Shown here: in pieces, positions 1 through 10,900 of the stretch | How the letters are laid out: each line of letters starts with the position of its first letter | Numbering within the stretch: position 1 is the first letter of the stretch | Translations under genes and position numbers: made by a program | Notes under the pieces: model-generated | Databases searched by the model: none | Seen by the model: only the letters and a program-made list of their open reading frames with translations | What the model was told of the DNA's origin: nothing | DNA from: an uncultured Glaciecola sp. | GTDB lineage: Bacteria; Pseudomonadota; Gammaproteobacteria; Enterobacterales; Alteromonadaceae | Assembly (NCBI RefSeq): GCF_937770335.1 | Contig: NZ_CALJHY010000002.1 | Coordinates: 310,001-374,000, forward strand | Length of the DNA stretch: 64,000 bases | Direction: 5' to 3'

Positions 1-2
1 AG

Positions 3-2729
3 CTAACTGAGGCGCATTCAGGTTCGGTGAAAAATCCGATGCTATTTAATCAGCAGCTCTACTTTATTAGTAACCAAAGTGGTATCGATAATATATGGCG
101 CATGTCATTGAATGGTAAAAATGCTGAACCAGTCACTACATATACTGATTGGGGCGTTCGCAGTGCGTCTATGCACGATGGCAAGATTGCCTATCAACTT
201 GGCGCGGATATCATGATCTTAAATATCCTGCAGAATAGCAGTGAAAAAGCGAGAATTGCACTGACCTCTGATTTTCCGCATTTGCGCGAACGTTGGATTG
301 AAAAGCCGCTTATTCATCTAACGCAAGTATCTTTGGCGCCAAACGGTAATAAAGTAGTACTAACAGCCAGAGGCAGGATTGCTGTCGCCGGAACTGATAC
401 TAAAAGACTCGTTGAAATTAATACAATGCCCACTTCTCGCAGCAGAAAGGCGACTCTCAATATTGATAATAAATCAGTTTTTGTGTTCAATGACGATAGC
501 GGCGAAAGTGAAATTTGGCAGTTTTGGTTAGATGGTCAAACAGAACCAAAGCAATTAACAAATGATGGTAAAACATCTCGATTAAATATGTGGTTGTCGC
601 CGGATGGCTCTAAACTCGCTCATGATACAAAACATGGGGAGTTATTTATCTTAGATATTGAATCGGGTGAAAACAGTCTACTTTTTAACGATATATCTGC
701 TGGCGTTAACAGTTTTAAGTGGTTTAAAGATAACGATACGATTGCATTGGCTTACACCAAACGGGGTAACGAGCGCGCTTCAGTGTTACTGCACTCCTTA
801 TCACTAAAAAAGTCTGAAACCTTAAGCACTCAAAAGTATGCATCTTATTCCCCTACATTTAGTGCTGACGGTCAGTGGTTATACTTTTTATCAGACCGAA
901 ACTTTAATGCTAACCCAAACAGTCCATGGGGCGACAGAAATATGGGAGCCGCTTTCGACCGCACAACAGAAATTTATGCTATTGCACTAAATACAGATTC
1001 AAAATTTGCATTTGCAGAGCCTCAGGAAAGCGTTGAATTGTCATCAGAAACTGATGACAAGAAAATAAAGGATGATGCATCCGCAAGTAACGATGATGCA
1101 AGCGATAAAACACAAGATGAAGAGTCAACTAAGAAATCGTCTGATGACGACGAGAAAGTATCGATTGAAATTACTTGGCAAGGCATTCAACAGAGACTTT
1201 GGAAAGTACCCGTTAAGGCAGGTAATTATTCACAACTTGCTGCGAATGATAGTTTCTTATATGTCGTTGATAAAGCCAATGAGCCTAATTCAAGAGCGGC
1301 CTTAAAGTCGATTAGTATCGAACATGAACCAACTTTGAGAACCTTTGCTACAGCAATAAATTCTTATCAACTGTCCGACAATGGCAAGTCAATCCTCGTT
1401 CATAAGGGGCGACGCGCAACTACGTCTATGTATGTTGTGTCAGCAGGCTCCGTGTTCCCCAGTGATACTCGAGACAATATGGTGCAGACGCAAGGCTGGA
1501 AAATGAGAATTGAACCCCAAAATGAATGGCGCCAGATTTTTAAAGACGCTTGGCTAATGCATAGAGATTCATTGTTTGATGCCGATATGCGAGGTGTCGA
1601 CTGGTTGGCGACTAAGAAGAAATATGAACCGCTATTGACAAGACTGACTGACAGACGCGAACTCAACGATATATTTAAACAAATGATGGGCGAATTGAAT
1701 ACCTTACATTCACAAGTAAGAGGCGGTGACATTAGCGATAATGATAAGACGGCTTCTTCATCCTCGTTAGGCGCTGCGTTTCTGGATTCTGCTGATGGTG
1801 TTATTATTTCACATATTTATTTGCATGATGATGAATTGCCTGGCGAAGCGTCTCCGCTTGCCCGTCCGAACGTAAATGCGATGAATGGAGACATTATAAA
1901 AGCGATTAACAATAACGCTATCTCTACTGCTGCTGATTTAGTGAAGCAATTAAAGTTTCAATCCGGTAAACAGGTTTTATTAACATTAGAACGCAATGGA
2001 GAGAAAATTAATACCGTTGTTAAACCTGAATCCAGCCGCAATGAAGGCCGTTATAGGTATCGCAATTGGGTATATACAAACGCGCATAAAGTGAGTGAAC
2101 AGGACAATGAGATCGGCTATTTACACTTGTATGCGATGACAGGAAATGATTTGTCTACTTTTGCTAAAGAGTTTTATGCTCAATATAAAAAGCAGGGGCT
2201 AATTATTGATGTGCGCCGCAACAGAGGCGGTAATATCGATAGTATTATTATTGAAAAACTATTAAGACGTACGTGGTCGTTTTGGCAAAGCGCCAACGGT
2301 GAACGCTCAACTAATATGCAGCAAACTTTCCAAGGTCATCTAGTGGTGCTAGCCGATGAATTTACTTATTCAGATGGTGAAACATTTACCGCAGGAATTA
2401 AGGCCTTAGGGTTAGGCACTGTTATTGGTAAACAAACGGCAGGCGCCGGTGTTTGGCTAAGTGGCGGAAACTCAGTTGTTGACGCAGGTATAGCAAGAGT
2501 CGCTGATTTCCCCGTATTTGATATGAATGGGCGCTGGATCACCGAAGGACGTGGTATCTCTCCAGATATTGAGGTGAATAATATGCCGCATGCTACCTAT
2601 AAAGGAAACGATGCGCAGTTAACGAAAGCGATTACTTATTTACAAAAGAAAATCAAAAAACAACCTATTCCCGAATACAAAACGAAGCCATTTCCGACAG
2701 TAGAGGTAAGCGCTGACGATATTAAATGA
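3..2729 (+). CDS. Tricorn-like S41 family peptidase (5' end outside window)
   Basis: The frame is already open at the left edge, so the gene enters the window without its start; the GTG at 27 is an internal codon. Counting from base 27, the visible part follows the tricorn-like S41 layout. It has beta-propeller repeats, a long Asp/Ser/Lys-rich insert at about residues 335-385, NTLHSQV near 560, a PDZ domain at about 590-670, VRRNRGGN near 730, and the nucleophile-type motif YSDGETF near 782. In the family, tricorn-type proteases degrade oligopeptides, and bacterial homologues with signal peptides act in the periplasm; the signal peptide itself would lie outside the window. Full-length relatives are usually about 1,050-1,100 residues, so roughly the first 150-200 are missing. 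The residue before the expected catalytic His is Leu, where archaeal tricorn has Ser. The family is firm; the substrate is unknown. Confidence 0.9.
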   Translation, partial: LTEAHSGSVKNPMLFNQQLYFISNQSGIDNIWRMSLNGKNAEPVTTYTDWGVRSASMHDGKIAYQLGADIMILNILQNSSEKARIALTSDFPHLRERWIEKPLIHLTQVSLAPNGNKVVLTARGRIAVAGTDTKRLVEINTMPTSRSRKATLNIDNKSVFVFNDDSGESEIWQFWLDGQTEPKQLTNDGKTSRLNMWLSPDGSKLAHDTKHGELFILDIESGENSLLFNDISAGVNSFKWFKDNDTIALAYTKRGNERASVLLHSLSLKKSETLSTQKYASYSPTFSADGQWLYFLSDRNFNANPNSPWGDRNMGAAFDRTTEIYAIALNTDSKFAFAEPQESVELSSETDDKKIKDDASASNDDASDKTQDEESTKKSSDDDEKVSIEITWQGIQQRLWKVPVKAGNYSQLAANDSFLYVVDKANEPNSRAALKSISIEHEPTLRTFATAINSYQLSDNGKSILVHKGRRATTSMYVVSAGSVFPSDTRDNMVQTQGWKMRIEPQNEWRQIFKDAWLMHRDSLFDADMRGVDWLATKKKYEPLLTRLTDRRELNDIFKQMMGELNTLHSQVRGGDISDNDKTASSSSLGAAFLDSADGVIISHIYLHDDELPGEASPLARPNVNAMNGDIIKAINNNAISTAADLVKQLKFQSGKQVLLTLERNGEKINTVVKPESSRNEGRYRYRNWVYTNAHKVSEQDNEIGYLHLYAMTGNDLSTFAKEFYAQYKKQGLIIDVRRNRGGNIDSIIIEKLLRRTWSFWQSANGERSTNMQQTFQGHLVVLADEFTYSDGETFTAGIKALGLGTVIGKQTAGAGVWLSGGNSVVDAGIARVADFPVFDMNGRWITEGRGISPDIEVNNMPHATYKGNDAQLTKAITYLQKKIKKQPIPEYKTKPFPTVEVSADDIK

Positions 2730-2842
2730 AGAAAATTTGTTTAGTTATCGTTTTATTTGTAGGCACAGTAAACAAAAATACAGTCACTGCAGACCTGATA
2801 AATTGGGTCTTTTGTAAGTCTTCTAGATGTCTACAAAATTGA
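2726..2842 (+). CDS. Possible 38-residue secreted or membrane peptide
   Basis: The start overlaps the stop of the upstream protease gene as ATGA, a classic coupling arrangement. The 38-codon frame begins MKKICLVIVLFVGTV, a Lys-Lys then hydrophobic stretch that looks like a signal peptide or small TM segment. The remaining residues include two cysteines (FCKSSRC). No family is recognised. It could equally be the degraded start of a longer gene or a chance frame; no separate ribosome site is needed because of the overlap. Low confidence. Confidence 0.2.
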   Translation: MKKICLVIVLFVGTVNKNTVTADLINWVFCKSSRCLQN

Positions 2843-2955
2843 GGTGAAGCTACGAAGCAGCATTCGGAGTAGGCATCTTTTTGGAGACAATGTACTGTTA
2901 GCCAGTTTCCATTGAAAGCAACAGAAAATACTTCAACAATTTATAGGGAAAACCC

Positions 2956-4374
2956 ATGACCAGTCAAAAAGAGTTTAAAGCTGCCGCCGAGAAGGCACTT
3001 GAGCATGCTTTAGTATGGCGTGATGATGGAGCTAAATTACCGGCCTTTCCGCTAGCAACAACCGCTGAGCTCAGAGCCAGGTTTGACGTAGATTTACCGG
3101 CTCAGGGTTTGAACCCAGAAGTCGTTATCGATAATTTGGCGAGAGCTGCCGAGCATGGTCTGGTCAACAATACTCATCCAAATTTTTATGCCTGGGTACA
3201 GGGCGCTTCTCATCCTGTTGGCGTAGCTGCGGATATCCTTACTTCTGCTTGGGGCCAAAATGCAGCGATACACCAAACGGCTCCAGCGGCTGCTATTGCT
3301 GAAGAAGTGTCTGGTAAATGGGTACTCGAACTGCTTAATTTGCCGCCAGAGTGTTCGTTTGCCTTCGCAACGGGAGCAACGATGGCAAGCTTCATTTGTT
3401 TGAGTGTCGCGCGCAGTGAATTGTTGCATCGCCTAGGCTACGACCTCGAACTGGAAGGCCTTATCGGGGCACCCAATATACAGGTGTTTTTGGGTGAAGA
3501 GGCTCATGCAACGATCCTTTCGGATCTCAGGTATCTGGGCTTTGGGCGCAAGAACCTAGTTTTTATAGCTGTTGATAATCAAGGTCGTATGCAGCCTAGT
3601 GATCTTGAACACAAACTAGGCAAGTGCAACGGTCCGAAAATTGTTATTTTACAGGCTGGCCATATTAATTCTGGCGCTTTCGATCCCTTCAATGAAATTA
3701 TACCCTTGTGTAAAGCCCAGAATGCCTGGGTTCATGTTGACGGCGCTTTCGGTCTTTGGGCGCGTGCAGCGCCTTCGCTTGCTCACCTGGGTGAAGGGCT
3801 AGAACTCGCAGACTCATGGACTGTGGATGGTCACAAGTGGTTGCAGGTGCCCTATGATGCCGGTTATGCCATTGTCAAACATCCCGAAGCCCATCGTCGA
3901 GCTATGGATATATCTGCCAGCTATCTGGTTAGTCATCCCGATGATGGCCGCAATCCTTCTCAATTTGGTCCAGAGCTGTCGCGGCGTGCGCGGGGCTTTT
4001 CGCTTTGGGCTGTGTTGCAAGCCTTGGGGCGTGATGGTGTGGTGGAAATGCTCAATCGCCATCATGAGTGTGCCATACTGCTGCAACAACGATTGGTTCG
4101 GACGCCAGGGATCAGAATTCTCAATGAGGTAGTATTGAATCAGCTGGCTATCGCTTTTGGCGAAGAACATGAAGAACTAGAAAAACGCAATCAGATGACA
4201 GCTGCTGTGAGCCAGAAAATTCGCGAAGAAAATAAAAACTTTGCTCTGGGCGCAAAGTGGAAAAATCAGTCGATACTGCGCATCTCCATCATTTCCCAAC
4301 TTACTGATAAAGACGATATTGAGATGTTAGCAGATTCTCTTTTACGCGCATGGGATGCGGTTAGGTCGACATAA
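2956..4374 (+). CDS. PLP-dependent group II (aromatic-L-amino-acid type) decarboxylase family protein
   Basis: This 472-residue protein has the fold-type I PLP enzyme signature of pyridoxal-dependent group II decarboxylases. The PLP lysine is K294 in VDGHKWLQVPYDAG. The cofactor-binding Asp lies in HVDGAFGLWA near residue 261. A glycine-rich FATGATMAS sits near residue 137, and NTHPNFYAW near residue 75 fits the family's substrate pocket region. Members decarboxylate amino acids (aromatic amino acids, glutamate, 2,4-diaminobutyrate) or act as aldolases and sulfinate enzymes, so the substrate cannot be named here. The start is preceded only by a weak TAGGG-type ribosome site. By eye the gene is more GC-rich than its neighbours, which could mean different ancestry. 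It stands alone, with no amine transporter or partner next to it. Confidence 0.85.
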   Translation: MTSQKEFKAAAEKALEHALVWRDDGAKLPAFPLATTAELRARFDVDLPAQGLNPEVVIDNLARAAEHGLVNNTHPNFYAWVQGASHPVGVAADILTSAWGQNAAIHQTAPAAAIAEEVSGKWVLELLNLPPECSFAFATGATMASFICLSVARSELLHRLGYDLELEGLIGAPNIQVFLGEEAHATILSDLRYLGFGRKNLVFIAVDNQGRMQPSDLEHKLGKCNGPKIVILQAGHINSGAFDPFNEIIPLCKAQNAWVHVDGAFGLWARAAPSLAHLGEGLELADSWTVDGHKWLQVPYDAGYAIVKHPEAHRRAMDISASYLVSHPDDGRNPSQFGPELSRRARGFSLWAVLQALGRDGVVEMLNRHHECAILLQQRLVRTPGIRILNEVVLNQLAIAFGEEHEELEKRNQMTAAVSQKIREENKNFALGAKWKNQSILRISIISQLTDKDDIEMLADSLLRAWDAVRST

Positions 4375-4477
4375 ATGTTATAAGAGTAAAACGGCCGTGG
4401 ACTCTGTGGCTTACAATCCCCTAATTGATTAATCTGTTAGCCATCGGTAGGGGTAAAGTAGTATTAAAATAGACTAA

Positions 4478-4987
4478 TTACTTTTTTGAGATAAATGCCG
4501 GAGCTTCATTCTTTTTGGCGTCAGGTCGGTATTTTTTAACCATACCTTGTAGAAAGTTTCTGAGAAGTTGATCTCCACAAGCTTTGTAGCTACGGTGATC
4601 AGGTTTGCGAAATAGTGCCGATAGTTCACCTTTACTAAAGCGGAAATTGGCGTATTTAAGCACTTCAATCATATCGTCATCGCGATAAGACATTGCAATT
4701 CTAATTTTACGTAGAATTTCGTTATTAGTGATACGCTCATCGCCCTTCAATACTAGAGGTTCAACCCCTTCTTGCTTGCCGCGTCGTTTAATAATCAAAC
4801 CGTCTAAAAACAGAGATATTATTTTGTCGCGACAAAGAATAAATCCAGGCTCTTCCTCTTTTTTCATAATCCGCTGTAAATATTCGGTTTCCATGTCATA
4901 ACTTGCCAACTTGAATAGGTCGATAGCTGAACCGTCGTTAAGTTTTAGGGCGAAACGTAAGCGGCGTAGAACGTCATTGTGGATCAT
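4478..4987 (-). CDS. yehS: DUF1456 family protein (YehS-like)
   Basis: This 169-residue protein carries two tandem DUF1456 repeats, each starting with a similar motif: NDVLRRLRFALKLND at about residues 4-18 and NNEILRKIRIAMSYRDDD at about 88-105. Each repeat also has a Cys-containing segment (GFILCRDKI, SYKACGDQLL) ahead of a hydrophobic helix. Length and layout match YehS of enterobacteria, which has no established biochemical function. It is probably a cytosolic, mostly helical protein, with no signal peptide or TM segment. It is transcribed divergently from ybiT across a gap of about 210 bp. The lysine-rich C-terminal tail is not diagnostic. The family assignment is secure; the function is unknown. 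Confidence 0.9.
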   Translation of the reverse strand: MIHNDVLRRLRFALKLNDGSAIDLFKLASYDMETEYLQRIMKKEEEPGFILCRDKIISLFLDGLIIKRRGKQEGVEPLVLKGDERITNNEILRKIRIAMSYRDDDMIEVLKYANFRFSKGELSALFRKPDHRSYKACGDQLLRNFLQGMVKKYRPDAKKNEAPAFISKK

Positions 4988-5200
4988 AATTTACTTGTCA
5001 CGGAATTAAAAAGGCGAGTATATACTAAGGGTTATCAACTTTATAGCGCTTATCAGTCTCAAACTGGCGAAATGAAAGCCATTCATCCGTTATTGTAGGT
5101 TTAATAAAAAGCAATAATCATGTATAGTGCGCGCGATTTTCAACAATAGTGCGCAACGACTTTTTGCCACTTTACTAATTTTTTATATTCGGACGTTTCT

Positions 5201-6787
5201 TTGATTACTACAGCAAACATTACCATGCAGTTTGGCGCTAAGCCACTTTTTGAAAACATATCAGCTAAATTCGGTAACGGCAACCGTTACGGACTCATCG
5301 GTGCAAATGGCTGTGGTAAATCTACCTTCATGAAAATCATGACAGGCGAGCTTCAACCAACTTCAGGTAATATATCGGTTACTCCAGGTGAAAAATTAGG
5401 AACGTTAAGCCAAGATCAATTTGCCTTCGAGAAATTTTCAGTCGTTGACGCAGTCATCATGGGTGACGCTAATCTTTGGGAAGTAAAACAAGAAAGAGAC
5501 CGCATCTATTCTTTGCCAGAGATGTCTGAAGATGATGGTATGAAGGTAGCTGATTTAGAATCAGAGTTTGCTGAAATGGATGGTTATACTGCAGAAACAA
5601 GAGCAATTGAGCTTTTAGTCGAAGCCGGTATCGATCAAAAATATCACTTCGGCCTAATGTCTGAAGTTGCGCCTGGCCTCAAACTAAGAGTACTTATTGC
5701 TCAAGCGTTATTTTCAAATCCAGATATTCTGCTTTTGGACGAACCAACTAACAACTTGGATATTTACACTATTAAGTGGTTAGAGGATGTGCTGAACCAA
5801 CGTAAATGTACAATGGTCATCGTGTCGCATGATCGCCATTTCTTAAACTCAGTTTGTACACACATGGCAGATATCGACTTTGGTGAATTACGCATATACC
5901 CAGGGAATTATGAGCAATATATGGCGGCTGCTGCTTTAGCTCAAGAACAAATACATCGTGAAAATGACAAAAAAGCAATCGAAATTGGCGAGCTTCAGGG
6001 TTTTGTTGCACGTTTCTCTGCAAATGCCTCGAAAGCGAAACAAGCGTCATCTCGCGCCAAAAAATTAGAAAAAATAGAATTAACTGAAATAGTTTCTTCT
6101 AGTCGTCAAACACCATTTATCAGTTACAAACAGCATAGAAAGCTTCATCGTTTAGCGCTTGAGTTAACTAATGTAAGTCACGGTTTTGATGGCGAAACGT
6201 TATTTAAAAGTAATGAAATCTTATTAGAAGCGGGTTCAAAGTTAGCCGTTATTGGTGAAAATGGTGCAGGTAAAACTACATTTTTGCGTTGTTTAGTTGA
6301 AGAATTAAAAGTTAATGGCGGCATTGTGAAATGGTCAGAAAACGCGACAATTGGTTATTGCCCGCAAGACACTTCTGAGGACTTTTCAGCCGATATCACA
6401 TTGTTTGATTGGATGTCTAAATGGCGAACGCCAAAACATGATGACTTAGCGGTTAGAGCAATATTAGGTCGTTTGCTATTTACTTCTGACGATGTAAACA
6501 AAAAAGTGAACGTATGTTCAGGTGGCGAGAAAAACCGACTTATGTTTGGCAAGTTGATGATGCTAGATATTAACGTACTTATCATGGATGAACCGACTAA
6601 CCACATGGATATGGAAGCGATTGAAGCACTCAATAAAGCATTGAAAAACTTTGATGGCACACTTATATTCGTTAGTCACGATAGAGAATTTGTTTCAACA
6701 TTAGCAACCAGTATCATTGAAGTTAAAGGCCAAAAGCTTAATTACTTCAAAGGCACTTATGATGAGTATTCGAGTCTTTCTCGCTAG
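5201..6787 (+). CDS. ybiT: ABC-F family ATPase, YbiT
   Basis: This 528-residue protein has two ABC ATPase domains and no membrane domain, the ABC-F plan; ABC-F proteins act on ribosomes rather than in transport. Walker A sites are GANGCGKST (residues about 34-42) and GENGAGKTT in the second half. Walker B sites are [12 protein letters not shown] and [12 protein letters not shown], and the second signature is CSGGEKNR. The first signature is degenerate ([10 protein letters not shown]), as in E. coli YbiT, which it resembles along its length. The only start that gives the family N-terminus is a TTG ([12 protein letters not shown]), so initiation is probably weak or regulated. A TATAGT -10-like hexamer lies at 5123-5128, just before a GC-rich leader. 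The gene ends before a strong intrinsic terminator. It is monocistronic. Confidence 0.95.
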   Translation: MITTANITMQFGAKPLFENISAKFGNGNRYGLIGANGCGKSTFMKIMTGELQPTSGNISVTPGEKLGTLSQDQFAFEKFSVVDAVIMGDANLWEVKQERDRIYSLPEMSEDDGMKVADLESEFAEMDGYTAETRAIELLVEAGIDQKYHFGLMSEVAPGLKLRVLIAQALFSNPDILLLDEPTNNLDIYTIKWLEDVLNQRKCTMVIVSHDRHFLNSVCTHMADIDFGELRIYPGNYEQYMAAAALAQEQIHRENDKKAIEIGELQGFVARFSANASKAKQASSRAKKLEKIELTEIVSSSRQTPFISYKQHRKLHRLALELTNVSHGFDGETLFKSNEILLEAGSKLAVIGENGAGKTTFLRCLVEELKVNGGIVKWSENATIGYCPQDTSEDFSADITLFDWMSKWRTPKHDDLAVRAILGRLLFTSDDVNKKVNVCSGGEKNRLMFGKLMMLDINVLIMDEPTNHMDMEAIEALNKALKNFDGTLIFVSHDREFVSTLATSIIEVKGQKLNYFKGTYDEYSSLSR

Positions 6788-6818
6788 CTCATACTAGCTT
6801 GCTATTTATTATTGATTT

Positions 6819-6856
6819 AAAACGGTCATTTCAAAAAAGAAATGGCCGTTTTTTTT
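6819..6856 (+). terminator. Intrinsic terminator of ybiT
   Basis: A 14-nt left arm (AAAACGGTCATTTC, 6819-6832) pairs with GAAATGGCCGTTTT (6839-6852) across a 6-nt A loop, with one G-T pair. It is followed by a T run to 6856. It lies about 30 bp downstream of the ybiT stop. Confidence 0.88.
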
Positions 6857-7051
6857 ACGAATAAATTTAGAAATCAACTAATTCGTTAATTTCCACATAA
6901 GTAGTTCATGTTCTGCGCTAAGGCTTGTTAATTTATTAAGTTGCATAAGAGTCATGTTAAAGGTTAGGTTGTCGTTGTTGGTATGATTTTTGTGATAAAG
7001 CTACTTACGAAGCGATTAATAATATAATAATAAATGGTTAAAAAGGGCGTT

Positions 7052-7930
7052 ATGTTAAGTATCTCAGGGATTACCAAAACATATGACAATGGTGTGAAAG
7101 CATTGAAAGATGTGAATATTACTATTCCAAATGGATTATTTGGGTTATTGGGACCCAATGGTGCAGGCAAGTCATCGTTAATGAGAACTATAGCAACACT
7201 GCAGCCGGCAGACGCAGGTACTATTACATTTGATGGTATTGATGTTTTGTCGCAACCCAACGAGTTACGCCGCCGCTTAGGTTATTTACCTCAGGACTTT
7301 GGTGTTTATCCTCGAATTAGCGCGTATGAGTTACTGGATCATTTAGCTATTTTAAAAGGGATTGCCAACAAAACTGAACGTCAAGAAGCCGTTAACGGTT
7401 TACTTGCTCATGTAAATCTTTTTCAACATCGCAAAAATGCGGTGAGTAGTTTCTCCGGTGGAATGCGCCAACGCTTTGGTATCGCCCAAGCTTTATTAGG
7501 TAACCCCGACTTGCTCATTGTGGATGAACCAACCGCAGGATTGGACCCCGAGGAACGCAATCGTTTTCATAATTTATTAGTCACATTAGGCGAGGACAAA
7601 GTGATTATATTGTCTACCCATATAGTGGATGATGTTTCTGAGTTGTGTTCTGGCATGGCGGTGTTAGGTGAAGGCGAAATACTGTTGCAAGGTAATCCGA
7701 TCGAAGTAACCAATAACCTTGAAGGGAAAATCTGGCGAAAAGTTGTCACCATGGATGAAACAAAGGAAATTGAAGCGAATATGGCATTGATATCAAAACG
7801 TTTGTTTGCTGGTAGAACAGTCGTTCATGTCATGGCTGACAAGCCACCTGAAGGGTTTGAATCCGCACCAACTAATTTAGAAGATGTGTACTTTTCTACT
7901 TTATATAAACAGCGCACCAACGCGGATTAA
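7052..7930 (+). CDS. ABC transporter ATP-binding protein
   Basis: A single-domain ABC ATPase of 292 residues. Walker A is GPNGAGKSS, the Q-loop is YLPQDFGVYP, the signature is FSGGMRQRFG, Walker B is LLIVDEPTAGLDPEER, and the switch His is in ILSTHIVDD. I chose the ATG at 7052 because it has a ribosome site (AAAAGGGCG) and begins right at the family N-terminus (MLSISGITKTY); an in-frame ATG at 7034 adds six residues. The stop is 10 bp before the next gene, an ABC-2 permease fused to a peptidase, so the two form one transporter operon. This resembles drug or peptide exporters of the CcmA/NatA class. The substrate is unknown. Confidence 0.92.
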   Translation: MLSISGITKTYDNGVKALKDVNITIPNGLFGLLGPNGAGKSSLMRTIATLQPADAGTITFDGIDVLSQPNELRRRLGYLPQDFGVYPRISAYELLDHLAILKGIANKTERQEAVNGLLAHVNLFQHRKNAVSSFSGGMRQRFGIAQALLGNPDLLIVDEPTAGLDPEERNRFHNLLVTLGEDKVIILSTHIVDDVSELCSGMAVLGEGEILLQGNPIEVTNNLEGKIWRKVVTMDETKEIEANMALISKRLFAGRTVVHVMADKPPEGFESAPTNLEDVYFSTLYKQRTNAD

Positions 7931-7940
7931 GGGGAACATC

Positions 7941-10900
7941 ATGTTTTTAAAGATGCTCGCTTTTGAATGGCGTTATTACACCAAACAGCCTTCTTTTATT
8001 GTCACTTGCCTAGTGTTTTTCTTACTACCTTACCTAACCATCACTATTGAGGAAATAACCGCGGGAGTCGGCGGTAATACTAACTTAAATAGCCCCTATA
8101 CCATCGCTAACACAATGCTCAATTTTGGTCTCTTTGTAATGTTTGTGGTTGTTAATTTCGTTGCGAATACGGCTAGCAGAAATGACACATCTATGATGGC
8201 AGAGATTATTTGTACAAAACCGATACCACCTACCGCATATCAATTGGGACGATTTTTTGGTGCGTTTTTAGTCTGCGTGACAGTATTTTCCATGGTGCCA
8301 CTTGCACTGCTTATCGGTTCACTCATGCCATGGTTGGATCAAGAAAGGCTAGGAGAATTTAATGTTATATTTTACTTAGCACCTTTTCTTATTTATGCAG
8401 TCACCACTATCTTTGTTCTATCTACCTTGTTTTACGCAATAGCGCTGCGTTTTAGAAGTATTATGGCGGTTTATCTTACGGCCCTGGGGTTGTTGATCAT
8501 TTATGTTGTATCTGCGGCAGTTTTCGACGAACCAAATCAACGCCAAATCCTAGCAATTATAGATCCTTTTGGCATCAATACATTCAGTGAAGTTACCAGT
8601 TATTGGACGCCGTTTGATAAAAATACGTTGACGGTGCAGTTTACCCAAGAAGTCATTATAAACAGAGTACTTTGGATTGGTATTGGGGTAGCTAGTTTAT
8701 TCGCTTTTGGTAATTTATTTTCACCATTGACATTGAAGTCGACAAAAGAAAAGAAGAACAAAGATAATACGCCAGTTGACATGCCTGCCACAACGCTCAG
8801 CAAAGTTAAATACCAGCCGGGCTCCGGCATTCAACAATTTATGGCTAGGACTAAATTCGAAATTAAACAAATTGTATTTAGTCCTGCATTTCCGATCCTT
8901 ATGTTGTTTTGTGCGTTCAACTTAGTTGCTCAATTTTTTGACCCAAAAGGATTTTACGGAGCATCCAATTGGCCTTTGACACAAACAATGGTGCAGCTAA
9001 TACAACAAGCCTTTGGTCTTGTGAATATTATCGTTATTACTTACTACAGTGCCGAAGTAGTTTGGCGTGAACGCTCAGTTGGTATGGGTGATATTACTGA
9101 TAGCATGCCGGTTGCCAACGTAACCTATGGGCTGTCGAAGTTCATCGCTGTCTGTGTTGTCATCATCAGTATATTTTTGATTGGTATGTTAGCAACAATA
9201 ACGAATCAACTGATTTTAGGTTATACCAACCTAGACATACTGCAATATATCGTTTCCTTGTTTTACTTCGGATCGAGTGGGTGGGTTCTTCTTATCGTGC
9301 TTTCATTTTTTCTACAAACAATGAGCTCGAGCAAGTACATCGGCATGTTGTTATTTGTGGGTTATTTCTTTGTTTCCATCGTGTTTAGTCAAATTGGTAT
9401 TGAGCACAATATGTTTCAATATGCTCTTACACCCATATTACAATATTCCGACATGAATGGTTATGGATGGACTCTCACTACGCAAAATTGGTATTTATTG
9501 TATTGGTCGTCACTTGCTGTGGTGTTAAGTATCGTCAGTTTTGGGTTATGGCATCGTGGTCCACACAGTGGATTGGGTGCTAGATTTAAGATGTTACCTT
9601 ATGAGATAGGGAAAGGTGGATTCATTACTATCTCCGTCTGTGTGGTTCTATTTTTTAGTTCTGGTTCGATAATTCATTACAACACGAAAGTGTTAAATCA
9701 ATTTACTACTCAAGAACAAGCGCTTAACGATAGCGAGTTATATGAGAAGGAATTCCTCAAATTTGAAGACGAACCTGCGCCTATTATTATTTCCATAGAT
9801 GCTGACATTGCGATTTTTCCAAATGTACGCAGGGTAGAAACAATAACCAAAATTATAGTCGAAAACCGCTCTAACAAACCTATTGAGACTTTTTTAGTTA
9901 ACCATCCAAAGTATAGTCCGGTATCAGAAGTCGCGATTGAAGGAGGTCGTTTGGGTAAACGCGTCGCTGATCTTGATGTCGCTTGGTTTACATTTGATGA
10001 GCCGATGCAAGCAGGTGAACAGCGCAATGGAATCATCACCGTTGTGCGTGAGCATAGAGGATTTAAAGATAGAGGTGAGGATACAGAAGTGGTGCGCAAT
10101 GGTACTTTTATAGCTAACTACAGTTTGTATCCTTCATTTGGCGTAGATCAGGCTTTCTATATTACTGACCAACATGAACGCAGAAAACGCGATTTAGGTC
10201 CTCCTCGCAGAGCCTACTTACTTGAAGATGAGAGTCGCTACAATGAGAGCTTCTTTGGACCACAAGTTGCTCTAATTGATTTCAAAGCGACATTGTCAAC
10301 TAGTGAAGAACAGATTGCGATCGCACCTGGATACTTAACAAATGAGTGGGTGCAAGACAATCGCCGCTATTTCCAATACGAGATGGATAGCCCGATGGTG
10401 AATTTTTTTAATATAATGTCAGCCAAGCTCAAAGTTAAGAAGGAAATCCATAACGGTGTAGAAATTGCTGTTTATTACCATAAAGAACACTTTTGGAATG
10501 TTGAAACCATGATCGAAGCATCCAAAGATTCACTCGACTACTTCATCAAAGCCTTTGGTCCTTATCAGCATAAACAACTGCGTATTATCGAGTTTCCTGG
10601 CTATAGAAGCTTTGCACAAAGTTTCGCAAATACCGTACCGTATTCAGAAAATATAGGTTTTATAACAGACTTACGTGATAACAAGGAAATTGATCCCGTT
10701 TACTATGTGACAGCGCATGAAGTTGCTCATCAATGGTTTGGTCACCAACTCAACGCTGCAAATGTGCAAGGAAGTGCTGTGTTATTTGAGTCACTTTCAC
10801 AATATGCAGCTCTGATGGTAGTAGAAAAGAAATATGGTGAGGAAAAAATACGCAAATTCTTAACCTTCGAGTTAGATGGCTACTTACGCGGCAGAGCGAA

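Noticed and set aside
27-29. GTG as the start of the tricorn-like gene
   Set aside because: The frame is open through the left edge and the family has about 150-200 more residues including a signal peptide, so this codon is internal.
1400-1732. Long antisense open frame inside the tricorn-like gene, and similar antisense frames inside other genes
   Set aside because: They lie wholly within well-supported genes, lack ribosome sites and have no coherent domain pattern.
7884-7940. Upstream in-frame start for the ABC-2/M1 fusion
   Set aside because: It overlaps the ATPase gene and has no ribosome site, whereas 7941 has a strong AAGGGGA.
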